From Subtercola lobariae (GTDB taxonomy: Bacteria > Actinomycetota > Actinomycetes > Actinomycetales > Microbacteriaceae): a stretch of DNA of 64,000 nt. The position numbers and the translations under genes were made by a program. A model generated the notes under the pieces. That model did not search any database. It was not told where the DNA came from and was given only the letters and a program-made list of their open reading frames with translations. Numbering within the stretch: position 1 is the stretch's first letter; every line of letters begins with the position of its first letter. The stretch lies in assembly GCF_014640255.1 (NCBI RefSeq), contig NZ_BMGP01000001.1, positions 496,001 to 560,000 on the forward strand. Reading direction: 5' to 3'. Shown in pieces: positions 34,117 to 43,516 of the stretch.

Positions 34117-35623
34117 TCTGTGTTCCATTCTCGTCTGCCGCGACGGGCAGCACCGAGGGGTCTTCAGTGAGCGCGGTGAAGAACTGCCATGTTTCGTTCG
34201 CGTAGTCGTCCCAGCTACGGTAATGGTTTTTGCTCAGCAGTTGTTGCATTTCAGTCAAGATCGCCGGTTCAGAGAGCACTCGGGAGAGCGTCTTAGCGAT
34301 CTGCCGATCGGAGCGCGGGTCAACGGTGAGCACCCCGGCGTAGCGATCGGCGATCTCTTTCATGCTGCCGAAGTTCGACGCGATCACCGGGGTGCCCGAC
34401 CGCAGCGATTCGACGACAGGCAATCCGAAGCCTTCGTGAAACGACACGAAGACAGACACGCTGGCTAGCCGGTAGCTGGCCGCAAGCAAAGAATCGGTGA
34501 CGGTGCGCAAGACGACGATCGGGTAGCCCTGCTCGTGAAGCACCGCGGCGAACTGATCGAACGCGTCGCTTCCCCACGCCGAGCTGCCGAGAAAGGCGAG
34601 CCGAAACGACAGGCCGGATCGCCAGAGGCTCCGCGCTGCCTGAAGAACGGCCAAGTGGTTCTTGCGCGGCTCGTGCGTGCCGACGACGAGTACCAGCGGC
34701 TCGTCGCCCAGGTTGAGCCGCTTGCGCGCCGCGGCCAGGTCTGCCGCGCTCGGTTCGACGATGTCTGCGGCCAAGAACACCGGCTTCACGACCGGGCCGG
34801 ATCGACCGGAGGCCGCGAGCATCAGCTTGAAGGCGTCGAACTCGGCGCTGGTCGACGCCGAGTTGCCCGCCACGCCCGCAGCGTAGCCGACCGCGTCGAG
34901 GTAGAGCGGAAAGTGAGAGGCCACCGAGTCGATCGACGTCTCGCCCGAGGTAATAGGAACGAGATCGTGGCCGATGAAAGCCGTTCGCGTTTCGGCGAAT
35001 CTGCCCATGCACAACAGCCGTGCCGCGCGTTCGCTTTCGAGGGCGAGCTCGGGAACGATCAGAAGACCGCCGTTGGGAACGATCAGCCGTTCGCGTTCGA
35101 TCGGGTCGTCGGCCGCGCTGGTTGCAGCGGTTTTATCGAGCACTCGGCTTTTCTCGGTGGCGCTGAGATGGCGCAACCCTTGCCGATCGTGTGTCCACGC
35201 CACGAGCTGCAGATCGTTCTGCTGGGCCCATCGTGAGACCGTTTCTCGAACGACCCGCTGAATGCCCGAGATCTTGTCGGTTCGGCACGTGTCGTGCACG
35301 TCGACCAGAATGGCGCCAGTCACGATGTCGACGGTGGTGCCGTACCCGAAGATGGAGTGGTCGACTCGTTGGCCGAGCCCGTCGAGGGCGAAGCGACCCC
35401 CGTTCAGCTTCACATCGCGCCGAAACGCCAGAATGTCACCTTCTACGGCAAGTTCGCCTCGCAGGGTGCACCACACCAGCCACAGCCGGGCATAGTCGGT
35501 GCGTTCGTCGAGTAGTTCACCGAGCTGTTCGAAGTGGTCGTCTGATGTCGAACCGCGCACCGAGCCGCCGAGGTAGCCGATCAGTTCTTCGAGACTCTGC
35601 AGGCGGTCGTCTGACGCGATCAT
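34109..35623 (-). CDS. S1: short-form SGIQRVVRE-family GT4
   Basis: The 504-residue protein has a helical N-terminal domain of about 85 residues (RLWLVWCTLRGELAVEGD), then ILVDVHDTCRTD and SGIQRVVRE at 119-127. LVAWTHDRQGLRHLSATE and PNGGLLIVPELALES follow, and then a GT-B C-terminal fold with LVVGTHEPRKNHLAVL (about 311-326) and the EX7E motif EGFGLPVVE (about 395-403). It aligns over its whole length with the proteins at 40208 and 53711, and SGIQRVVRE has identical numbering in S1 and S2. It is translationally coupled (ATGA) to L1, so the two are probably made in equal amounts and may form a complex. The sugar donor is unknown. Confidence 0.85.
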   Translation of the reverse strand: MIASDDRLQSLEELIGYLGGSVRGSTSDDHFEQLGELLDERTDYARLWLVWCTLRGELAVEGDILAFRRDVKLNGGRFALDGLGQRVDHSIFGYGTTVDIVTGAILVDVHDTCRTDKISGIQRVVRETVSRWAQQNDLQLVAWTHDRQGLRHLSATEKSRVLDKTAATSAADDPIERERLIVPNGGLLIVPELALESERAARLLCMGRFAETRTAFIGHDLVPITSGETSIDSVASHFPLYLDAVGYAAGVAGNSASTSAEFDAFKLMLAASGRSGPVVKPVFLAADIVEPSAADLAAARKRLNLGDEPLVLVVGTHEPRKNHLAVLQAARSLWRSGLSFRLAFLGSSAWGSDAFDQFAAVLHEQGYPIVVLRTVTDSLLAASYRLASVSVFVSFHEGFGLPVVESLRSGTPVIASNFGSMKEIADRYAGVLTVDPRSDRQIAKTLSRVLSEPAILTEMQQLLSKNHYRSWDDYANETWQFFTALTEDPSVLPVAADENGTQNA

Positions 35624-37368
35624 GCGAGCGCTCCGGATTCGCCGGTGACGCTCGCTCGAATCGCGACGGCATAGTCATCCCAGGTCGCGTCGCGCCGAGC
35701 GTCGATCTGTTCGTTCAGTGAGCCGAGCAGGGTGTCATCGGTGAGCAAACTCGCTATGGCCTCGACGATCTCGTCGTCGTCGCGCGGGTCGACCAGAATG
35801 CAGCCACCACCCTCGGCGATCTCAGCCGTGCTGCCGTACCTCGTTGTGACGACCGGAGTGCCCACCGCGAGAGACTCTGCGACGGGCAGGCCGTAGCCCT
35901 CGTGCAGCGAGACGAAGACGCTGAACCGAGCGCTTTTGTACGCGCGCGAAAGCGTCGACTCATCAACGTCGCGAAGCACCTCGATGCTTCTACCGAGGGA
36001 ACGAAGTGCACGTGCGGCCTCGCCGATCTCGGTCAGACCCGTGTCGCCTCGGCCTCCGACGATCTGCAGCCGAAAAGCGAGGCCTCGGCGCCAGAGCACC
36101 TCTGCCGCGTAGATCACGGCGAGCTGGTTCTTGCGCGGCTCGTTGCTGCCCACAGACAGAACGAGAGGCAGTTCGTCTGCCGACGGCTCATCAGCACCGT
36201 CTGTTTCTGGAATGTGTTCGATGGGCAGCAGAACGCTCGTGATCTCTGGCCCGCGAAGCCCCTGTGCCTCGAGAGCGGCGGTGAACCCCTGAAATTCTTC
36301 GGCTGACGAAGCTGAGATGGCGATGCCTTTATCGAAATACTTGAGCATCGAAAGGTAGGTCGAGAAGCGTAGATTCTCGAGCCGCGGAACGGCGAAGCCT
36401 GTCGAGGCCGGAATGCTGTCGTAGACGAGCGCGACGCAGGTATTCGGTGTGAATCGGGCGAGGGCGCCGAGCGTCAGTGCATTCGTGCCAGAGACGATCT
36501 CGGGTAGGAACAGGGTGGTGCGCCAGGGCACGATGAGCGCGAAATCATCGTCGTCGAGTTCTGACGTGTCGTCACTCTTGGTCTGATTCCAGGCGATCAC
36601 CCGGTCGGCCTCGCTCTCGCCCAGCGCGCGAAGTGCCGTGCCGTCGTCGGTCATGACCGTGAGCTCTATCTCGCCAGACGGATACCAGCGAGCCAAGGTC
36701 TCGCGGGTAACCCGCTGCACCCCCGAGTTGAACCCGAAGCGCCCGGTGAGGTTGACGAAGGCGACGATCTTGTCGTCGACCACAGAGATGCGGCGCTGGG
36801 CCGAGCCGTGGCGTGTGGCCCAGACACCGCAGTGATGAAGAATTCGTGCAACAGCCTCGCGTTCGGTTGCCTCGGAGATGTCGCGGCTCAGCCCCAGAAG
36901 CAGGTTGTGGTCTGGAAAGCAGCCGCTGACCGCCACGATGACGAGCCAGAGTGAGGCGCGTGGGTGCTCGGAGTCTTCGGAAGACTGATCGGCAAGAGCT
37001 CGAGCGCACAGCTCACCCAGCAGTTCTTCGACCGAAAGCGCGGGTCGGTGTGCTGACGGCTGATGAGGCAGGAGGTGCGGCTCAATCGCTCTCAGCCTCT
37101 GGTGCAGGGCTTCGCGGCTCGACTCGAGATCGCTGGAGGCGTCGAGGCTCGGCAGTCTGAACGGCAGCCGGCGCGAACGAACGCGCGAGAGTCGTTCCCG
37201 GCCACGCACAGCCCGCAACGGCTTGGTCACCCGCCAGCTCGCGCTCGCTCGCAATTCTTCGATGCTCGGTGGATTCTCGCCGACCTCTGCGCCAAGGCTC
37301 AGCAGCCAGGAATCGACGTGGGCACGACTCAGATGCGCGGCGGAAGCAGGTGTTGCGTGGTCGGGCAT
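35620..37368 (-). CDS. L1: long-form SGIQRVVRE-family GT4
   Basis: The 582-residue protein has an N-terminal segment with SWRVTKPLR at 44-52, then a helical domain with LWLVIVAVSGCFPDHNLLLG and RILHHCGVW (about 140-190). NSGVQRVTRE lies at about 213-221, and IVPWRTTLFLPEIVSG at about 275. The C-terminal GT-B fold has VGSNEPRKNQLAVIYA and the intact EX7E EGYGLPVAE. It differs from S1 by the extra N-terminal part. It is the first gene of a nine-gene operon and overlaps S1 by 4 bp. The order L-S is repeated at 43488-40208. No membrane segment is present; the basic RGRERLSRVRSRR region could bind membrane or nucleotide. Confidence 0.85.
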   Translation of the reverse strand: MPDHATPASAAHLSRAHVDSWLLSLGAEVGENPPSIEELRASASWRVTKPLRAVRGRERLSRVRSRRLPFRLPSLDASSDLESSREALHQRLRAIEPHLLPHQPSAHRPALSVEELLGELCARALADQSSEDSEHPRASLWLVIVAVSGCFPDHNLLLGLSRDISEATEREAVARILHHCGVWATRHGSAQRRISVVDDKIVAFVNLTGRFGFNSGVQRVTRETLARWYPSGEIELTVMTDDGTALRALGESEADRVIAWNQTKSDDTSELDDDDFALIVPWRTTLFLPEIVSGTNALTLGALARFTPNTCVALVYDSIPASTGFAVPRLENLRFSTYLSMLKYFDKGIAISASSAEEFQGFTAALEAQGLRGPEITSVLLPIEHIPETDGADEPSADELPLVLSVGSNEPRKNQLAVIYAAEVLWRRGLAFRLQIVGGRGDTGLTEIGEAARALRSLGRSIEVLRDVDESTLSRAYKSARFSVFVSLHEGYGLPVAESLAVGTPVVTTRYGSTAEIAEGGGCILVDPRDDDEIVEAIASLLTDDTLLGSLNEQIDARRDATWDDYAVAIRASVTGESGALA

Positions 37369-37482
37369 GGGTTCAATGGTAACGGGAGATTTCGACTCGC
37401 CGATCGGATGGACCTCGGCAGGCCGGGCATGCGACTTATGCTGGCATCTGATTTGCGCCGAGCGAAAGGGTCATCGAAGCCG

Positions 37483-38034
37483 ATGCAGAACCGCCGCCGC
37501 AACCGTGTCGTGATCATCGTCGTCGTGATCGTAGTCTTTGTGGTTCTCGCAGGGCTCGGGTTTTGGCTGGTGCAGGGCGGCTCTCGGGGCGCGACTTCGG
37601 CTGACCCGAGCGCCTCGCCGACAGCGGCGGCGACCATCACTTCGACGCCGGGTACGACGCCTGGCGGCACGCACACCGCCACCCCGACACCCACCGCGAC
37701 GGCGACTCCCACCGCCTCGGCGGCACCGGCGATCGGCGCCGTGACGCCGTTCATCACGTCTGCGACCTGGGACGCGGCCTCGTCGGCGATCTCTGTCTCG
37801 GCTCTCATCCCCGAAATCGCCGAATCGGGCGGAACCTGCACGGCAACGGCGACACTCGGGCAGACTCAGGTCAGCGGAACCGCCGTGTCGAGTGCCTCCG
37901 CGGCCTCCACCGACTGCGGTCAGCTGAGTGTGAGTTCAGCTTCACTTACCACGGGTTCGTGGCAGGTGGTCGTGTCGTACAGCTCGGCGACCTCAGCCGG
38001 TGAATCGGCCGCGACGATCGTCGAGATTCCCTAG
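37483..38034 (+). CDS. Small single-pass membrane protein with Ser/Thr/Pro linker and Ig-like domain
   Basis: The 183-residue protein has a basic start (MQNRRRNR), one hydrophobic helix (about 9-30, VVIIVVVIVVFVVLAGLGFWL), a roughly 50-residue Thr/Ala/Pro-rich linker and a C-terminal beta-rich domain of about 95 residues. That domain has two cysteines (GGTCTATATL and STDCGQL) that could pair. The sequence within the helix should be read as VVIIVVVIVV then FVVLAGLGFW. It is probably anchored and exposed outside. ATGs at 37429 and 37438 are in frame, but an AAAGGG lies before 37483. It shares one base with the secreted protein that follows (TAGTG), so the two are made together. Confidence 0.65.
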   Translation: MQNRRRNRVVIIVVVIVVFVVLAGLGFWLVQGGSRGATSADPSASPTAAATITSTPGTTPGGTHTATPTPTATATPTASAAPAIGAVTPFITSATWDAASSAISVSALIPEIAESGGTCTATATLGQTQVSGTAVSSASAASTDCGQLSVSSASLTTGSWQVVVSYSSATSAGESAATIVEIP

Positions 38035-40211
38035 TGCAGACCTCCACAGCCTCACGACTCGAACGCCGGGGTCGTCTCAAGCGCCTGGTCGGCGCAGTGA
38101 TCACGGCTGCCCTTCTAGTGTGCGCGGGGGTCGCCGTCGGGGTGAGTTCTGCGCCGCCGGCGCAGGCGCTCAGCGGCAGTTCGTTCAATGCCGGCAACAT
38201 CATCAGCGACTCGACCTTCTATGATGCGGGCGCCATCAGCGCCGATCAGGCCCAGGCCTTCCTGAACGCTCAAGAACCCACCTGCCGAGCGTCGAACGGC
38301 CAGCCCTGCCTGAAGAACTTCTCTCAGGCGACGCCGAGTCTGGCAGCGACCCGATATTGTTCGGCGTATTCGGGGTCGGCGAATGAGTCTGCAGCACAGC
38401 TGATCGTCAAAGTCGGCCAGGCGTGCAATATCAATCCCCAGGTTCTGCTGGTGATGCTCGAGAAAGAACAGGGTCTGGTTTCGAGTTCGTCACCCACGGC
38501 GTACATGTACAACGCCGCGCTCGGCTTCTTGTGCACCGACAGCGCGCCGTGCGACCCGGCCTACGCCGGGTTCTTCAACCAGATCTACTCGGCCGCTCGC
38601 CAATTCCAGATCTACACCCAGAACAGCACGTCGTGGAGCTATCAGCCCGGGCGCGTGAACAACATCCTGTACAACCCGAGCGTCTCGTGCGGCTCGGCTC
38701 CCGTGTACATTCAAAATCAGGCCACGGCGAATCTGTACATCTACACTCCGTATCAGCCCAACGCCGCCGCCCTTGCGAATCTGTACGGCACCGGCGACTC
38801 ATGCTCGGCCTACGGCAACCGCAATTTCTGGGTGTTGTTCTCGACCTGGTTCGGCGACCCGACCGGCGGTTCTCTGCTTTCGCCGGGTTTTGAGAACGGA
38901 TCTTCTGCTGGCTGGTTCTCCAGCAACGGCGACGTGAACCGGGTGGTCTACCGAGACCCGGCCGGGGCTCAAGCCGGCTCGTACTACATGGCATCGAACA
39001 CCCCAGTCTCTGGCCGGGCCGACTCTCAAGACGTGCAGCGACCGGTGGCGGTCGGCGACCAGGTCACCGCCACGGTCTGGCTGAAATCTGCGTTTCCGAA
39101 ACCGTTCAATGGCACCGTTGCGCTGTGGGGTCTCGACGGGGCGACCGAGGTCGCATCGACGAACTTCAGCGTCGGTAACACGTGGCAGCAGATCACGGTG
39201 AAACTGCCCATTCGTCAGTCACCGCATTCGACCATCCGGCTCGATATCTACATGGCCTCTACCGACGGCACCCTGAATATCGACAGTGCCGCTCTGGCCT
39301 TCGGCACCGCGCCACCGCTTCAGAACATGCTGTCGTACCCTTCGTTCGAAGGAGGAGCCTGGGGGCTCTGGCAGCCGGGAAACGGCTTCGTCAACAGAGC
39401 GGTCTATCAAGACCCGTCTATTGCTGAATCGGGCTCGTCGTACGCCGCGATGAACACCACGGTCGCTGACCGGTCGCTTGCCCAGCAGATTCCGGTGACG
39501 CTCAAACAGGGCGATCGCTACTCGTTCTCGATGTGGTTGCGCTCGTCAGACCCGAATCAGCAGGTGACCGGCATGCTCGCCCTCTGGGGCTTGTCGCCTT
39601 CGGGGTCGACGAACTCGGTGACCCCGTTCACAGTGGGTCAGGCCTGGCAGAAGATCACTGTCACCTACGACGCGAGCGACCTCTCGGTGACCCAGTTGAA
39701 GCCTGAGATCTACGAGAACACCGTGAACACGACGCTCTGGCTCGACAACGGCATTCTGAGCAAGAACCTGACCACCGCCGGCGGGTTCGAGAACAACTCG
39801 TCGACGAACTGGACCGCCGGTAACGGCAGCATCAATTTCGCAGTGTACAGCCAGAGTCAAACGGGCATCGTACCCAAGTTCGGCAGCTATTTCGCCGCGA
39901 CGAACACGCAGACCGCGAACAGTTCGCTGGCGCAGTCCATTTCGCGAACCCCGCTCGTGGGAGAAGATTTCACCGCCGAGGTGTGGGTGAGATCAGCAGA
40001 TCCCACGAAGACTTTCACGGGCATCCTTGCGCTGTGGGGTCTCGGCGGCACGACAGAGAATGCCTCTGTGCCGTTCACCGTCGGCGCTGATTGGACTCTG
40101 GTGCGGGTCGATCTGCCCATCACCAATGCAGACCACGACACGCTCAAACTCGAGATCTATGAGATGAGCACGAACTCGACCTTGTATGTCGACGGCGCGC
40201 AGGTCTACTAG
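38034..40211 (+). CDS. Secreted protein: putative hydrolase-like domain plus three carbohydrate-binding-like repeats
   Basis: The 725-residue protein has a signal peptide (basic RRGRLKR, hydrophobic core, AQA cleavage site at 43-45). An N-terminal domain of about 230 residues with paired cysteines includes NPQVLLVMLEKEQGLV and GFFNQIYSAARQF, a type I have seen in many actinobacterial secreted proteins. The Glu in MLEKEQG recalls lysozyme-like or amidase folds, but I cannot prove this. Three related repeats of about 145 residues follow from about 281, 431 and 578, each starting with a GFEN or SFEG motif and containing LALWGL or VALWGL. They look like jelly-roll CBM modules. The gene starts with GTG and ends four bases into the convergent S2 gene. 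Confidence 0.75.
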   Translation: MQTSTASRLERRGRLKRLVGAVITAALLVCAGVAVGVSSAPPAQALSGSSFNAGNIISDSTFYDAGAISADQAQAFLNAQEPTCRASNGQPCLKNFSQATPSLAATRYCSAYSGSANESAAQLIVKVGQACNINPQVLLVMLEKEQGLVSSSSPTAYMYNAALGFLCTDSAPCDPAYAGFFNQIYSAARQFQIYTQNSTSWSYQPGRVNNILYNPSVSCGSAPVYIQNQATANLYIYTPYQPNAAALANLYGTGDSCSAYGNRNFWVLFSTWFGDPTGGSLLSPGFENGSSAGWFSSNGDVNRVVYRDPAGAQAGSYYMASNTPVSGRADSQDVQRPVAVGDQVTATVWLKSAFPKPFNGTVALWGLDGATEVASTNFSVGNTWQQITVKLPIRQSPHSTIRLDIYMASTDGTLNIDSAALAFGTAPPLQNMLSYPSFEGGAWGLWQPGNGFVNRAVYQDPSIAESGSSYAAMNTTVADRSLAQQIPVTLKQGDRYSFSMWLRSSDPNQQVTGMLALWGLSPSGSTNSVTPFTVGQAWQKITVTYDASDLSVTQLKPEIYENTVNTTLWLDNGILSKNLTTAGGFENNSSTNWTAGNGSINFAVYSQSQTGIVPKFGSYFAATNTQTANSSLAQSISRTPLVGEDFTAEVWVRSADPTKTFTGILALWGLGGTTENASVPFTVGADWTLVRVDLPITNADHDTLKLEIYEMSTNSTLYVDGAQVY

Positions 40212-41710
40212 ACCAGTTCGTGCCAGGTGCGTTCGGCGTACTCGTCCCAGGTGACGTAGACGTTGGAGTCGAGTGCGGTCGTGAGCTCGGCCAGTCGATC
40301 GGGCTCGGTCAGCAGACCGAACAGAACCTCTTCGAGCGCCTCGTCAGAGCGAGGGTCGACGGTGACGACCCCGGAATACGTGTCTGCCAGCTCTTGCATG
40401 CTGCCTACGGCAGACGTGATGACCGGCGTTCCCGCGCGCAGCGACTCGACGATGGGGAGGCCGAACCCCTCGTGCAACGATGTGAACACAGAGACCACGG
40501 CGTGCCGGTAGACCCGCGAAAGCAGTTCGTCGGTTGCGACCTTCACGATGGTGAGTGGATGCCCGTCACTCTTCAACGACACGGCGAGATGGTCGAATTC
40601 GCCGCTGTTCCACCCGGCTCCACCAACGAATACCAGCTGAAAATCGACCCCGCGCACCCACAACGACCGTGCCGCATGTAGCACCTGCAGATGGTTCTTG
40701 CGTGGTTCGTGCGAGCCCACCACGAGCACCATCGGCGGGTCGGTGAGCGACAGCGTCACCTCACCGACCAACAGGTTCTCGCCAGCGGCATCGTGCTCGT
40801 CGTCGGTGATTCTCACGGTTTCACCGCCGAGCGGCACGGTGATGATGTTCGGACTGGTGCGGCCGGACGCGGCCAGCGTCTTCCTCCACGACTCGAATTC
40901 GCGCGCGGTCGACGCGGAGTTGGCGGCGAGCGTGCCGGAGTAGGCGAGCGCGTCGAGATAGAGCGGAAACTGTGCGGCGATCGGGGCCGGCGTGGTCTCG
41001 CCCGACGTCACCGGTACGCGGTCATGCACGATATACGACGTCGGTATGCCTGAGAATCTCGAGAGCGCCAGCAATCGTTCGGCGCGGCCGGAGTCGGCCG
41101 CCAATTCGGGAACGATCAGCGCGCCGCCGTTCGGAACGAAAATCGGCATCGCGCGGGCCGAGCGCGATGACTCGGCGTCGTGTTCCGTGCTGCTGAGCAC
41201 GATTCCGTCGCCCGAACTCGTCGGTCTGATGCGAGCCGATTCGGCTTCAGTGAGACGCCGAAGGGCGCGGTGATCGTGCGTCCACGCGACGAGAACGACG
41301 TCGTGGTTCTGCTTCCACCGACCTACGGTCTCGCGCACGACCCGTTGGATTCCAGAGATGGCATCGGTTTGCGCGGTGTGATGCACGTCGACGATGACCG
41401 CATTACTGACGATCTCGACCGTACCGGCATACCCGAAGACGGTGAGATCGTGCCGCCGATTGATGGCGGCGATCGCCGGAGCGGCTCCGGAGAGCCGAAG
41501 GTGGCGGCTGAATTCGATGAGATCGTGTTCGAGTGGCAGCTCGCCGCGAAGCGTCGCCCAGGTCAGCCAGAGCCGGGGCCACGCCGCATCTGCATCGAGC
41601 AGGCGCGCGAGTTCACCGATCAGCTGGGTATCGCCACGGCCCTCGGCAGAACCGCCGAACTGGGTGACGATCGTGACGAGGTTGAGGTGGGTGTTGAGAT
41701 TGTCGCTCAT
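40208..41710 (-). CDS. S2: short-form SGIQRVVRE-family GT4
   Basis: The 500-residue protein aligns end to end with S1. It has LWLTWATLRGELPLEHD, then VIVDVHHTAQTD, SGIQRVVRE at 119-127, LVAWTHDHRALRRLTEAE, PNGGALIVPELAADS and VTSGETTPAPIAAQFPLYLD. The C-terminal fold has VVGSHEPRKNHLQVLHAA and EX7E EGFGLPIVE followed by SLRAGTPVITSAVGSM. The ATG at 41710 overlaps the L2 stop (ATGA); an upstream extension of 20 codons is possible but lacks support. As the partner of L2, whose catalytic motif is degenerate, S2 is likely the active half of that pair. Confidence 0.85.
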   Translation of the reverse strand: MSDNLNTHLNLVTIVTQFGGSAEGRGDTQLIGELARLLDADAAWPRLWLTWATLRGELPLEHDLIEFSRHLRLSGAAPAIAAINRRHDLTVFGYAGTVEIVSNAVIVDVHHTAQTDAISGIQRVVRETVGRWKQNHDVVLVAWTHDHRALRRLTEAESARIRPTSSGDGIVLSSTEHDAESSRSARAMPIFVPNGGALIVPELAADSGRAERLLALSRFSGIPTSYIVHDRVPVTSGETTPAPIAAQFPLYLDALAYSGTLAANSASTAREFESWRKTLAASGRTSPNIITVPLGGETVRITDDEHDAAGENLLVGEVTLSLTDPPMVLVVGSHEPRKNHLQVLHAARSLWVRGVDFQLVFVGGAGWNSGEFDHLAVSLKSDGHPLTIVKVATDELLSRVYRHAVVSVFTSLHEGFGLPIVESLRAGTPVITSAVGSMQELADTYSGVVTVDPRSDEALEEVLFGLLTEPDRLAELTTALDSNVYVTWDEYAERTWHELV

Positions 41711-43488
41711 CGGGCTACAGCGCTTTCGTCGGTGAGAGCCGTTCGAACATCCGAACAGAAGTCGGCCCACGTGCGGGCGGGGCGTTCATCGATCTCGCGA
41801 TGGAGCAGGCTCAGTTCTTCATCGTTCAGCAGCGTTCGAACTGCCGCGATGACCTCGTCGTCGCTGTGCGGGTCGACGACGAGGCAGCCGCCAGCGGCCG
41901 CGAGGTCGGCGGTGCTGCCGTAGTTCGTGGTCACGGCAGGGGTTCGCCAGGCGAGAGATTCTGCCAGAACGAGGGGCGCGCCGTCGTGCAGTGGAACGTA
42001 CACCGTGAATCTGGCCGCGTCGTAAGCAAGCGCTAATTCGTCGTCGGTCACGTCTGTGCTCAACTCGATCTCCCGGCCCGCAGCGCTCAGGGTTGCCACG
42101 GCGTCTCGCACGGCGGAATACTCGGCATCACCCTCGCCCCCCATGATGCGCAACCGGAATCGCTTGCCTTCGCGCCAGAGTACCTCGGCTGCGAAGATCA
42201 CGGTGAGCTGATTCCGGCGATATTCGTTGCTGCCGACAGTCAGCACGAGCGGCAGGTTCTCAGCGCGCGACGGCGAGTCGTCAGGCTCCGGTGCTGTGGT
42301 CGGTGAAAGCCCCGGCTTCTGTTTGGAGTCGTCACCGAGACTGGCACCGAGACGAGTCAGTGGCAGCTGCGCGCTGCCGATCCGAGGGCCGACGAGGCCT
42401 TGCGTGGCCAGCTCGGCCGAATACTCACTGAACGCCGTGTGCGCTGACTCGGAGACGGCGATGGCCAGATCGAAATGCTTGAGCATAGAGAGGTAGTTCA
42501 CGAAGCGGAGACTCGTTTCCCGGTCGACGAGGTGCCCGCTGATCGAGGGAATCAGGTCGTAGACCAGAGCCACCGTGCGGTTGTTGCTGAATCGTGCCAG
42601 AGCCGCGAGCGTCTCTGCGCCGAGCCCGGAAGGCGTCTCGGGCAGCACCACGGTCGTGTTCCACGGCACCACGAGCGATGGCGCGGCAGCGGACTCTTGA
42701 TCGTCGCTACGCTCGGCGATCATGCCCTGATTCCAGGCGAACACGCGTTTGCGTTCAGCAGAGCCGAGTGCCCGTAACGCCACGCCGTCGCTGTCGAGGG
42801 CGGCCACGGTGACGGGCTCGACCTTCTTCCATTCGGTCGCCAGCCCGCGAGTGATTCGCGCGATGGCCGAGACCGAACCAGAGCGGCACGTGGAATCGAC
42901 GAAGATCACGGGTTGATCGGTCACGAGGGTCATCGACCGCATGCGTGAGTGGTGCCGCGCTGTCCAGACGCCGCAGTGGTGCAGAATGCGCATCGAAGCG
43001 TCGCGGCCTGCCACCCCTCGAAGGTCGCGCCAGAGGCCGAGAAGCTGTGCCTGATCGGGAAAACAGCCGCTCACCGCGATCATCAGCAGCCACAGGTCTG
43101 CCTTATTCGGGCTGGAACAGACCGCTGCCGTCAAGAGCTCGATCAGCTCTTCCAGCGAGACGCTTGAGAACCCCGTTGCCGCGCGCGAGGGCAGAAGCAC
43201 GGGCGCAACCTCGGTCAGCCTCGAATGCAGGGCACGCCTGGCACGCTTGAGCGCCGAACCGGCGGCATGGCCGCTTCGGTCGAGCACAAGCGTGCCCGAT
43301 CGTGCGGCACGCACTCGCTCCCGAAGACGCAGAGTTCGAAGCGGTACCGTAACGCGCCAGCTCACGCTCGACATGATGTCTTCGGGCTGCAGCGACTCCG
43401 TCGTCGGCGTGAGGCTGATCAGCCAGTCGTCGACTTCACTGCGGCGGGGCGTGGTCTGATCGGTTGAGGGTGGAGGCACGGAGTTCAT
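41707..43488 (-). CDS. L2: long-form GT4 with degenerate catalytic motif
   Basis: The 593-residue protein matches L1 across its length. It has SWRVTVPLR at 43-51, LWLLMIAVSGCFPDQAQLLG, RILHHCGVW, and at the SGIQRV position the altered SAIARITRG (about 206). In the C-terminal fold EPRKN has become EYRRN, and the EX7E segment reads DGAPLVLAE, so the first Glu is Asp502 and the GFGLP loop is lost, while Glu510 is kept. Retaining GT-B enzymes use this site to bind the donor, so L2 may be inactive and serve as a scaffold or regulator for S2. The start is at the ATG at 43488; the frame extends upstream without support. Confidence 0.85.
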   Translation of the reverse strand: MNSVPPPSTDQTTPRRSEVDDWLISLTPTTESLQPEDIMSSVSWRVTVPLRTLRLRERVRAARSGTLVLDRSGHAAGSALKRARRALHSRLTEVAPVLLPSRAATGFSSVSLEELIELLTAAVCSSPNKADLWLLMIAVSGCFPDQAQLLGLWRDLRGVAGRDASMRILHHCGVWTARHHSRMRSMTLVTDQPVIFVDSTCRSGSVSAIARITRGLATEWKKVEPVTVAALDSDGVALRALGSAERKRVFAWNQGMIAERSDDQESAAAPSLVVPWNTTVVLPETPSGLGAETLAALARFSNNRTVALVYDLIPSISGHLVDRETSLRFVNYLSMLKHFDLAIAVSESAHTAFSEYSAELATQGLVGPRIGSAQLPLTRLGASLGDDSKQKPGLSPTTAPEPDDSPSRAENLPLVLTVGSNEYRRNQLTVIFAAEVLWREGKRFRLRIMGGEGDAEYSAVRDAVATLSAAGREIELSTDVTDDELALAYDAARFTVYVPLHDGAPLVLAESLAWRTPAVTTNYGSTADLAAAGGCLVVDPHSDDEVIAAVRTLLNDEELSLLHREIDERPARTWADFCSDVRTALTDESAVAR

Positions 43489-43516
43489 GGTATCTCGGGG
43501 CGTCGTTCGCCGCGGA

